Positions 7,722 to 15,487 of a stretch of 26,375 nt of DNA are shown here, one piece after another. Position 1 is the first letter of the stretch. Each line of letters opens with the position of its first letter. The notes beneath the pieces are model-generated. The model had not been told where the DNA came from and did no database searches. It was given only the letters and a program-made list of their open reading frames with translations. The translations under genes were made by a program, and so were the position numbers. Source of the stretch: Myxococcales bacterium (GTDB taxonomy: Bacteria > Myxococcota_C > UBA6777); NCBI GenBank assembly GCA_020632975.1, contig JACKEL010000021.1, positions 1 through 26,375 of the forward strand, read 5' to 3'.

Positions 7722-8228
7722 ATGGTCTCTCTTCGATGGTTTGCTGCGCTGTGTTTTCTTCTTTTCTTGAGTGGGTGCCAAGACGTTCCCAAGAAGCTTT
7801 TCTTTGAAGGGGAAGAGTACAATCACGTTCACAGCCGTCGCATCGGCAATTCTTACAATCATATCTATGTCCCCCACGGCCAAGTGCTCGAGTCAGCCGT
7901 AAAAGCGGTGCATATCACAAAGCATGTAAAGACTTTTACAAAGGCACAAGAGCGTGTTGTAAAGGGTCTTTTTTCCCGTATCAAGAACATAAATCGCGGT
8001 GTTTCTTTTAAAAAACGCGAAGATGCCTTCTGTTCTCAACGCAAGGTACGCGAAGGGGATTACATCTTTTTTCATCGGATATACCTGCACAAAGGTCGTT
8101 TGACCGAGGTCAATTATCGTCGAGCGACGAGCAAAGAAGAGCGAGATGGAGGAATCCCAGAGCTTTGTGCCCAAAGTGAGAGCATCTTTGGGGCGCTGTC
8201 AGCTTTAGCAAAGAAAGTCAATCGCTGA
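7722..8228 (+). CDS. Outer-membrane-type lipoprotein, unknown function, upstream of the double PilT
   Basis: A 168-residue lipoprotein. The N-terminus has one Arg, a hydrophobic run (FAALCFLLF) and a clean lipobox L16-S17-G18-C19, so signal peptidase II processing at Cys19 is expected. The +2 residue is Gln, not Asp, which favours outer-membrane sorting. The rest is basic and hydrophilic, with YNHVHSRR, NSYNHIYVPHGQ and two further Cys, and I do not recognise the family. ATG 7722 has AGG 8 nt upstream; a GTG at 7713 would overlap that site. The pilT-like gene starts 29 nt after its stop, so the two are probably co-transcribed. A role next to the type IV pilus machine is an inference from that position only. 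Confidence 0.75.
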   Translation: MVSLRWFAALCFLLFLSGCQDVPKKLFFEGEEYNHVHSRRIGNSYNHIYVPHGQVLESAVKAVHITKHVKTFTKAQERVVKGLFSRIKNINRGVSFKKREDAFCSQRKVREGDYIFFHRIYLHKGRLTEVNYRRATSKEERDGGIPELCAQSESIFGALSALAKKVNR

Positions 8229-8257
8229 GATCTTTTACGAAAACAACGAGGTGATCA

Positions 8258-11200
8258 ATGCTTCTCTCCACAGATCAATTGGGCAACAAGATCGCGGGTG
8301 TTTTGGATCAAGTCAGCGTTCCATTGTTGTTGGCGATCTTAGAAAAGTGCGGCGCAACGGGACATCTGGAGGTTGTTCAGGGCGAAAAAAAGTGCGAGAT
8401 GGGTTTGGAAGAAGGCTGTGTGGTCGAGCTTTTGTGGGGAGGAGAACCCTTCGAAGCCGCAGACGACGAACGCAGCGTGATGGCCGCTCTTGCACGCCAA
8501 ATGAAGATTCTATTCGCTTGGTCGCACGGGGAGTTTACTTTCGTCCCAGAGCGCACGGCTTCACTCAAAAGGATCCAGCCTGGCAAGATGCCTGCGATCT
8601 TTTTGATGCGTTATGGTTTTGCCGCAACGACCGACAAAAGCTTGGTGCATCGCCTTTCTGAAGCAGCTTGGGGAAAAGGTGAAGTGCAGGTTTGTCTGCA
8701 TCCTGACAGCGGCCCGGCCTTGAAAGCGCTAGGTGGCAAGTTTGAGCAGGATCTCCAAGCCTATCGTTCGTGGGCATCTCTGGCTTCTGACGAGCTTGAT
8801 GAGACGATGACACAGCTGTTGGTGGCGTTGTGGTGCGTGGGGATGTTGGAGGTGGCACCACCAACATCCCCGACTGTTCGGCTTCATGAGATCTTCAAAG
8901 CTGTTCAAAAAAGGCTAGGAGAAGGTGAAGATCCACTCGAACTCCCCGACCCCTTGGAGCCTGCCACAGAACAAGGTGAGGTTTCAGAGAAAAAGCGCCG
9001 CTCTCTTGTCAGGGAAAGTCTTGTTGCTGAGGAGGTCGAGTCTCCACCTCCTTCTTTGCCTGCCATGATGACAGAAGAAGAGGTCGTAAGTGCCGCTCCT
9101 TCTGAGGCCTCTGTGCTGACGCCTCCCCAAACACCCGTCCCTACAGAAGAAGAGATCGTTGCGAAGATTACGCCTGCGATCTCGGATGAGCTACGAGGTC
9201 GGTTTACTTCTGGTGACGGGCTTTTTGCGTTGCTTGAATCGATGGATGCTTGGCATGCTTCAGACCTCTTTTTGGGAGAGACCAAACCGCCTGCGGTTCG
9301 CGTACATGGTCGTGTGATTCCTTTAGAGCTTCCTGCGGTTGAGCACGCAGACTTTGAGCGTTTTCTCGATAAGATCCTCAAAGGCTCGATGCGACGGCGT
9401 TTTGAGGACGACGGTGATCTTGATGTGGGTTATGCGTTGGAGAGTGGCCACCGCTTTCGTTTGAACTTGCATCGCCAGCGTGGTTTGATTGGGGCGGTAG
9501 CACGGTCGATTCCGAGCGGTGCTTTGTCATTTCAAGATCTTGGTCTGCCCGCATCACTCAAGGATCTTGGGGATCAACCACGTGGTTTGGTGTTGGTCAC
9601 GGGGGCGACAGGGTCAGGGAAGTCCACAACCCTTGCGGCGATCTTGCATTACATCAACAGCACGCGCCATGCGCATGTCGTGACCATCGAAGAACCGATC
9701 GAGTTTGTCCATCATGATATCCTTTCGCGGATGACACAACGCGAGGTGGGAGCGGATACGCTTTCGTTTCACCATGCGTTAAAGCACGTTGTTCGGGAAA
9801 GTCCAGACGTGATCATGATTGGTGAGATGCGCGATATGGAGACGATGTCTGTTGCGCTTTCCGCGGCCTTGACTGGGCACCTTGTCTTTTCGACGTTGCA
9901 TACCATCGATGCGGTGCAAACGCTTCAACGCATCATGAGTTATTATCCCGAGCACATGCGTCACCAAGTCGCGATGGATCTTTCCCTTTCGTTGCGCGGT
10001 ATCGTTTCGCAGCGCTTGGTCCCTTCGCCTGATGGTGAGTCTCGTGTCTTGGCATTCGAGATATTGTCCAATACACCTGCTGTTTCACAGCTTTTGCGCG
10101 AGCAACGCATCGAAGAACTTGCTGATCAGCTCCGTGACACGGGAGATCCTGGCCTCGTTAGCTTCAATCGTTCTTTGTTGGACCTTTATCGCCAAGGGAA
10201 AGTGACCTTTGATGTGGGGAAAGCCTACTCTTCTAACCCCGAAGAGTTCGCTCTTTCCGCGCAAGGGATGGAGACGGGGATCGCCACTTTCCGCGATGCG
10301 TTTTCTTCGGCTGCGGGCGGAGGATTGGATATCAAGTCGCTTCTGCGCCTTGTGACAGAACGCAAAGCCTCGGATCTACACCTTACCTCTGGGCGCCCAC
10401 CGATCTTCCGAATCAACGGTGTGTTGGAGCCTTTGCCTGTCTCCCCTCTGACAGAAGGAGACATGCGGATCTTGTTGCACTCTGTGTTGAGCGTTCGACA
10501 ACGCACGGTGTACCAACTCGAACGAGAGATCGACTTTGCGTTGGCTTTGGATCAACACCAGCGTTTTCGGGTGAATGCTTACTTTCAAAAAGGCAAGATG
10601 GCGATGTCGTTGCGGGCGATCCCTACGGAGATCCCCGATCCAAAGACCTTGCGGATCCCTGGCATGGTGATGAAACTTGCGCAGTATCCGCAAGGTCTGG
10701 TCTTGGTGGTGGGGCCCACAGGATCAGGAAAGTCCACGACCCTTGCTTGTATGATCGACCATATCAACCGTTATCGTCAGTGTCGTATCCTCACGATTGA
10801 AGATCCCATCGAGTTTACGCACGAAAGCAAAGCCGCAACCATCGATCAGCGCGAGGTCTTTGCAGATACGAAGAGTTTTTCGAGCGCGCTCAAATACATC
10901 TTGCGGCAAGACCCCGATGTTATCTTGGTCGGGGAGATGCGTGACCTTGATACGATCTCTGCTGCTCTTACTGCCGCAGAAACGGGCCACTTGGTGCTCG
11001 CGACACTCCACGCCAATGATGCGGTTCAAACCATCGATCGCGTCATCGATGTTTTTCCTGCACACCAACAAGAACAAGTCCGTGCACAGCTTGCTTCCGC
11101 ATTGACCGCCGTTGTTTCGCAGCGTCTCTTGCCCAATCGCAACCAAGATGGGCGTGTGGCGGCTTTTGAGATCCTTGTGGCTACGCCTGCTGCGCGCAAC

Positions 11201-11368
11201 TTGATCCGCGAAGACAAACTTCACCAACTCAAGGCCATTATGGAAGCGTCTCGTTCGATGGGGATGGTCACGATGGATGCGGCGCTTGTGGAACTGGTCA
11301 ATGCTGGGGAGATCTCACGCGAAGCAGCGATGCTTTACGCTATCAACCCGACGCTTTTTGCGCGCTGA
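8258..11368 (+). CDS. DUF4388 domain fused to two tandem PilT-family type IV pilus motor ATPases
   Basis: PilT-family ATPases power pilus retraction at the inner membrane. This 1036-residue protein carries two full copies. Residues about 10-110 look like DUF4388 (GATGHLEV, EGCVVELLWG, GEFTFVPE). An acidic, Pro-rich linker spans about 220-310. Motor 1 (about 318-660) has Walker A GATGSGKST (449-457), Walker B VIMIGEMRD (518-526) and the His box GHLVFSTLH. Motor 2 (about 688-1030) has GPTGSGKST (819-827), VILVGEMRD (888-896) and GHLVLATLH. Motor 2 keeps the retraction-ATPase motif as AARNLIRE (978-985). The matching place in motor 1 reads AVSQLLRE, so motor 1 may be PilU-like. Both ATP sites look intact. 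A normal PilT or PilU is about 340-380 residues. Start ATG 8258 has GAGG about 6 nt upstream. Confidence 0.93.
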   Translation: MLLSTDQLGNKIAGVLDQVSVPLLLAILEKCGATGHLEVVQGEKKCEMGLEEGCVVELLWGGEPFEAADDERSVMAALARQMKILFAWSHGEFTFVPERTASLKRIQPGKMPAIFLMRYGFAATTDKSLVHRLSEAAWGKGEVQVCLHPDSGPALKALGGKFEQDLQAYRSWASLASDELDETMTQLLVALWCVGMLEVAPPTSPTVRLHEIFKAVQKRLGEGEDPLELPDPLEPATEQGEVSEKKRRSLVRESLVAEEVESPPPSLPAMMTEEEVVSAAPSEASVLTPPQTPVPTEEEIVAKITPAISDELRGRFTSGDGLFALLESMDAWHASDLFLGETKPPAVRVHGRVIPLELPAVEHADFERFLDKILKGSMRRRFEDDGDLDVGYALESGHRFRLNLHRQRGLIGAVARSIPSGALSFQDLGLPASLKDLGDQPRGLVLVTGATGSGKSTTLAAILHYINSTRHAHVVTIEEPIEFVHHDILSRMTQREVGADTLSFHHALKHVVRESPDVIMIGEMRDMETMSVALSAALTGHLVFSTLHTIDAVQTLQRIMSYYPEHMRHQVAMDLSLSLRGIVSQRLVPSPDGESRVLAFEILSNTPAVSQLLREQRIEELADQLRDTGDPGLVSFNRSLLDLYRQGKVTFDVGKAYSSNPEEFALSAQGMETGIATFRDAFSSAAGGGLDIKSLLRLVTERKASDLHLTSGRPPIFRINGVLEPLPVSPLTEGDMRILLHSVLSVRQRTVYQLEREIDFALALDQHQRFRVNAYFQKGKMAMSLRAIPTEIPDPKTLRIPGMVMKLAQYPQGLVLVVGPTGSGKSTTLACMIDHINRYRQCRILTIEDPIEFTHESKAATIDQREVFADTKSFSSALKYILRQDPDVILVGEMRDLDTISAALTAAETGHLVLATLHANDAVQTIDRVIDVFPAHQQEQVRAQLASALTAVVSQRLLPNRNQDGRVAAFEILVATPAARNLIREDKLHQLKAIMEASRSMGMVTMDAALVELVNAGEISREAAMLYAINPTLFAR

Positions 11369-12777
11369 TGGAGGTAGGGGTAAGCCATAAACCACACCAA
11401 TCCTCCAAAAATCGGCACCAAGGGAAGCAAAAATCCCAACATCCCCCACTGAATCCCCCGATAGATGGCCATGATCCCGCAGCATAAAAGCAACCATTCA
11501 AAGGCTCGTTCGTAAGAGATTCCTTTGCTTTGAGGACGTATATTCGAGGGGGTCCATGTCCGCAAAGGATAGCCCATCAAGCCCAAAAGTACGTTGTAAG
11601 TGGCGAGTGGTGCGAGCCCTGATTGGTAGAGGCTCAGCCATAACATATGATGTTGATTTTCGAGGAAGGACCGATGGTTGTGTCTCTGCGCGAAAGCTGT
11701 TGCGCTTCCTGTGCCACTACTCAAGAAGTAAAAACACAATGGAGATAGCCATTGTATCCAGTTCCATCGGGGGTTTGCGTGGAGCCAAGTCATCACGGGC
11801 CAAGAGAAAAGCAAGAGACCTGTGATCCCGATGTAAGCGCTGGTTCCAAGCAGATGCCCAAATGCTTCGAGTTTGTTTAGAAACGATGCTTTGGAAAGCG
11901 CGATCTTTCCGAGAAGATCACGGGCTGCAAGTCCACTTCCTCGATGCCATCGCTTTTGTTGGGAGCGGATACTCTCGATGGTTGTGGGGAGCAGGGCTTG
12001 GGCGGTTGATGTGTCTGAAAAGCGAATCCGCCAGTCGTTGAGTTGGATCTGATAACTTAAATAGACGTCTTCAATGTAGGTCTTCCAACCACCCACTTCT
12101 TCGAGGGCTTGGCGGCGAACAAGGCACGCAGAGCCATTGAGATGCATCCATCTACCCCAACGTGAACGGCCTTGTTGCTCGATTCGCAAGTGATAATCGT
12201 AGCTGCTCTCTTGGGCTTTTGTGAGCGGACTCGCATCTTTGTTGCGGTGGGTCCAGTACGTTTGAATCGCTCCAAGCTTTGGATCTTGCTCAAAAAAAGG
12301 AATGTTTTTCTCAAGGAAGTTGCTTTGTAAGATAAAGTCTGCATCTAGAATGACAAATATCTCACCTTTTGCGTGGGGGGTTGCGGCATTTAAATTACCT
12401 GCTTTAAACCCCTCTCTTTGGCTTCGTTGTAGATGAAAGATAGAAAATCCGAGCCGCTGGTAATGTTTTGCTGCACGAGCACAGATCGCCGAGGTATGCG
12501 GATCTGTCGAATCATCGCAGAGTTGGGCTTCCCATCGATCTTTGGGGTAACTGAGTTCCATCAAAGATTGGATGGTTTGGTTGACGAGGTCGCCTTCGTT
12601 GCAGATCGCCAGTTGCACGGTAACAAAAGGAACTTCTTGAAGGGGCGGGGGTGGGGCTTCTGTGGGGCGGAGCCTTGCGAGGATATGGTGATAATGGGCG
12701 ATGACTCCATAAAAGATAAGAAGGAACAAAGAAACAAAGAAAAATGGAAGAAAAACCAAGCCTAACCAATATGTCAT
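11335..12777 (-). CDS. BcsA-like processive family 2 glycosyltransferase, membrane protein
   Basis: A 480-residue membrane glycosyltransferase of the GT2 cellulose-synthase-like group. One N-terminal membrane helix (about 5-28) precedes a cytosolic catalytic domain with FVTVQLAICNE (51-61), DDS (88-90), DAD (145-147), ED (236-237) and the processive QxxRW motif as QQKRW (273-277). Four to five hydrophobic segments follow (about 310-330, 342-358, 380-403, 427-440 and 447-468). It likely polymerises and exports a polysaccharide from a nucleotide sugar. There is no PilZ domain and no bcsB or bcsC partner nearby, so the polymer cannot be named; a mannan- or glucan-type synthase is possible. Start ATG 12777 has GGAG 8 nt upstream; a TTG at 12855 would add 26 residues with a poor site. 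Its 3' end overlaps the pilT-like gene by 34 bp. Confidence 0.9.
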   Translation of the reverse strand: MTYWLGLVFLPFFFVSLFLLIFYGVIAHYHHILARLRPTEAPPPPLQEVPFVTVQLAICNEGDLVNQTIQSLMELSYPKDRWEAQLCDDSTDPHTSAICARAAKHYQRLGFSIFHLQRSQREGFKAGNLNAATPHAKGEIFVILDADFILQSNFLEKNIPFFEQDPKLGAIQTYWTHRNKDASPLTKAQESSYDYHLRIEQQGRSRWGRWMHLNGSACLVRRQALEEVGGWKTYIEDVYLSYQIQLNDWRIRFSDTSTAQALLPTTIESIRSQQKRWHRGSGLAARDLLGKIALSKASFLNKLEAFGHLLGTSAYIGITGLLLFSWPVMTWLHANPRWNWIQWLSPLCFYFLSSGTGSATAFAQRHNHRSFLENQHHMLWLSLYQSGLAPLATYNVLLGLMGYPLRTWTPSNIRPQSKGISYERAFEWLLLCCGIMAIYRGIQWGMLGFLLPLVPIFGGLVWFMAYPYLHQRAKSVGLIA

Positions 12778-13126
12778 GTCGTCTCTCCAGTTGAACGAAG
12801 GCTTTTCTCTCACAAATGTATTGGGCTTGTCGAGAAAAACAGTCACTTCTTTCAAAAGAAGAAGCCTTCTCCTATCTCGTGATGGTGGTGGGCGTTGGCT
12901 GATTTATCCTTTTATTTTTTGATCACCGAAAATCGAGAAAAAACCTGCCTATTCATCTTGAATGGAGTCAAATAAACTCGTTGTTTGCGCAGTACCAGGC
13001 GAGCGTTTTTTTGCGTCATCTCACATTTGATCTCGATCAAGGCCGATCTAGATCGATGTGAAGGTAGGATCTTCGTTTTCCTTTAACGTTCGAAGTGATT
13101 GGTGTCTTTTCACAAGGAGGACGGGT
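12778..13126. other. Divergent intergenic region between the glycosyltransferase and the 13127 gene
   Basis: This 349-bp region must contain both divergent promoters. It is A/T-rich around 12900-12960. It also holds two neighbouring palindromes at 13027-13040 and 13044-13055, listed separately. No gene is seen; ORFs that enter it are extensions without a ribosome binding site. Confidence 0.6.
13027..13055. promoter_or_regulatory. Pair of adjacent GATC palindromes, candidate operator
   Basis: TTGATC-TC-GATCAA (13027-13040) has perfect 6-bp arms. Three bases later, CGATCTAGATCG (13044-13055) is a perfect 12-bp palindrome. They lie 72-100 nt before the start of the 13127 gene, where a promoter is expected. 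GATC is common in this sequence, so part of this may be background. Confidence 0.35.
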
Positions 13127-13873
13127 ATGACGGAAGAAAAAAGCTCTTATCTCACGACGTTGGAAAAAGAATATCACGATTTTCAGGCCCTCTATCAAGG
13201 CTACCGCGACAACCTTGTTGAACGCCTCCAACACTGGTGGGGCGAGCACGTGGGTGATCTTTCTCCTGAAGCTTTTTTGGATACCTTTTCATCGATCGTC
13301 GATGGTTTGTACGCGAACCTACAAGGTTCGGATCTGGAAGTCTTGCACGAAGAAGACGCGGAATCCCCTGTGGGATCGGGGCTTGATGTGAGTACAGAAC
13401 TGACACAACTCAAGACGATGTTGTATTCGATGTATGGTGCAACGGTCTTAAAACGCCTTCATCTCGAAGTGAGCGGCCACACGATCGGCAAAGAGTTGCA
13501 AAAAGAACTCGATGAGTCCATCCAAGTGATCGAAGACGCGCAAAAGATAGGGGAAAGCGTGTTGCCCGAGCAGAACGAGCCTTGGAAACCAACATGGCGC
13601 CAAGAGTCGCTTCTTGCGCGGTTACAGCAACTTCGGGCTGCTCTTCCTCCTGCGTCCGAGGAAACGCCCGAGGTCCACAAAAAGCGCGATCAACACAAGC
13701 GTTTCAAAGACTCGCTTGCGCTTGCTCGCGAGGTTCATGCGCAGCTGGCGCGTCTTGGTGGCGCCGAAGAGATCGCAGCAAAACTCAGGAGTCTTCGACC
13801 GCTGACCCCCAAAGATGCGGCAGAACAAGCGGATCATCTTTCCCATCCAGACGAAAAGAAAAGTCATTCTTAA
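13127..13873 (+). CDS. Hypothetical cytosolic, helix-rich protein
   Basis: A 248-residue protein I do not recognise. It starts at ATG 13127 with AAGGAGG 6 nt upstream, one of the strongest sites in the window. It has no signal peptide and no membrane segment. The sequence is rich in Glu, Lys, Gln and Leu and should be largely helical. Likely coiled-coil stretches are LTTLEKEYHDFQALYQGYRD near the N-terminus and SLLARLQQLRAAL with the following Lys/Glu-rich helix. The tail (DAAEQADHLSHPDEKKSHS) is polar. It lies 201 nt before the TIGR01777 gene on the same strand, so a link with that pair is possible but not shown. Confidence 0.8.
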   Translation: MTEEKSSYLTTLEKEYHDFQALYQGYRDNLVERLQHWWGEHVGDLSPEAFLDTFSSIVDGLYANLQGSDLEVLHEEDAESPVGSGLDVSTELTQLKTMLYSMYGATVLKRLHLEVSGHTIGKELQKELDESIQVIEDAQKIGESVLPEQNEPWKPTWRQESLLARLQQLRAALPPASEETPEVHKKRDQHKRFKDSLALAREVHAQLARLGGAEEIAAKLRSLRPLTPKDAAEQADHLSHPDEKKSHS

Positions 13874-14074
13874 TCCCCCAGAAAAAGACAAGAACCAAGC
13901 CTCGCTTTTTTCCCGCCTACACATCTTTTTCTTCATCCCGCCGTTTCATCTTCGATGCAAGAACCGCAACAGAAAGAACAAATTGGAAACCTTCTGTGGT
14001 GGCACTGCATCCTATGGCTATATGACAGAGAAAAAAGGGCTTCTAGCAAGCCCCAAGAAGAGGAGCGAGAAGGG

Positions 14075-15487
14075 ATGGCGGTCTTTACAAAGCGTACCAA
14101 GTTTGCATCTTCAGCACATGAAGTTTTTGCGTGGCATCGACGTGATGGGGCTTTTGAACGACTTTCTCCTCCTTGGGATCGTGTAGAGATCGTCGAAAAG
14201 CAAGGTGGGATCGAAGAAGGTGCGCGGATGGTGATGCGTTTGCATCTAGGACCGATCCCACAAACGTGGGAAGCTGTGCATCAGGACTACATCGAAGATC
14301 AACTTTTTACAGATGTACAAAAGCGCGGTCCCTTCGCCTCTTGGGAACATGAACATCGCTTTTTGTCGCAGGCAGATGGTGGGTGTGTCCTCGAAGATCA
14401 TATCCATTACGAGTTGCCGATGGGGGCCTTGGGACGGGCGATTGGGGGCGGAAGCATCCAGCGTACGATCCAACGGATGTTTGCTTTTCGACACCAACGC
14501 CTCGCCCATGATCTGATGCGGCATCGTCCTTATTTGGATCGTCCAAGACTGCGTGTGGCGATCTCGGGTGCTTCGGGTCTTTTGGGAACTGCACTGTCGG
14601 CCTTTTTGACCACAGGTGGACATGAAGTTGTCCCTTTGGTGCGGAACAAACAAGCCGCAGCAACAGGAAAAGGTATCTATTGGTCCCCACGTTCGGGAGA
14701 AATCGACCAAGAAGCGTTGGAGGGATTTGATGTCGTGGTGCATCTCGCAGGCGAGAATATTGCGGGGCGTTGGACCGCAAGCAAGCGCAAACGCATCTTG
14801 GAAAGTCGCGAACAAAGCACGCAACTCCTCGCCAACGCACTGGCAAAGCTGACAAAACCACCCAAAGCGTTGCTCTCGGCCTCTGGGATCAACACATACG
14901 GAGATCGCGGCGATGAGATCCTGACGGAGGAAAGTGCGTTGGGAACGGGGTTTCTGACGGACGTTTGTCAAGCTTGGGAAGATGGAACGCAAGCAGCGGA
15001 AGATGCAGGGATTCGCGTTGCAAAGATGCGGATTGGTGCAGTGATTACCTCGGCAGGTGGGGCCTTGGCTCAAATGCTCTTGCCCTTTAAGATGGGCGTG
15101 GGTGGCATCGTTGGCTCAGGCCACCAATATATGAGCTGGATCGGGCTGGATGACCTGTTGGGGGCCATCTTGCACCTGATGTATCAAGAAAAACTTTCTG
15201 GAGTTTTTAATATGGTTTCCCCTGAACCTGCGAACAATCGGGACTTTACCAAAGCTCTTGGAAAAGCGCTTCATCGACCCACGATCTTTCCACTTCCTGC
15301 ATTCATGATCAACGCAATCTTCGGTGAGATGGGGAAAGCGCTGTTGCTTGATAGTGTACGGGCTGTTCCACAAAGACTGCTTGATAGTGGTTTTACTTTT
15401 TCTGCGCCTGCGATCCTTGATGTGCTGCGTTCGGAAGTTGGCGACTTTGATGAAGAATCCTTGCTTCGTGGTGTTGCTTTCGCATGA
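14075..15487 (+). CDS. SRPBCC domain fused to TIGR01777/YfcH-like NAD(P)-binding oxidoreductase
   Basis: A 470-residue two-domain protein. Residues about 1-150 form an SRPBCC ligand-binding domain (FASSAHEVFAWHRR at the start, DHIHYELPMG later). Residues 157-470 are an extended SDR/epimerase-like Rossmann domain of the TIGR01777 (YfcH, cell-division-inhibitor SulA-named) family, with ISGASGLLGTALSAFL (163-178), HLAGENIAGRW and SASGINTYGDRG. The reaction is not established for the family; an NAD(P)-dependent step on a hydrophobic ligand delivered by the SRPBCC part is a reasonable guess. ATG 14075 is chosen because the family begins here and AGGAG and AAGGG lie just upstream. An upstream ATG at 13955 adds non-family sequence. 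Its TGA overlaps the ATG of the next gene (ATGA at 15484), so the two are translationally coupled. Confidence 0.88.
   Translation: MAVFTKRTKFASSAHEVFAWHRRDGAFERLSPPWDRVEIVEKQGGIEEGARMVMRLHLGPIPQTWEAVHQDYIEDQLFTDVQKRGPFASWEHEHRFLSQADGGCVLEDHIHYELPMGALGRAIGGGSIQRTIQRMFAFRHQRLAHDLMRHRPYLDRPRLRVAISGASGLLGTALSAFLTTGGHEVVPLVRNKQAAATGKGIYWSPRSGEIDQEALEGFDVVVHLAGENIAGRWTASKRKRILESREQSTQLLANALAKLTKPPKALLSASGINTYGDRGDEILTEESALGTGFLTDVCQAWEDGTQAAEDAGIRVAKMRIGAVITSAGGALAQMLLPFKMGVGGIVGSGHQYMSWIGLDDLLGAILHLMYQEKLSGVFNMVSPEPANNRDFTKALGKALHRPTIFPLPAFMINAIFGEMGKALLLDSVRAVPQRLLDSGFTFSAPAILDVLRSEVGDFDEESLLRGVAFA

Noticed and set aside
14246..15073. A 275-codon minus-strand frame inside the TIGR01777 gene
   Set aside because: It is antisense to a well-supported SRPBCC-Rossmann protein and has no family-like sequence.
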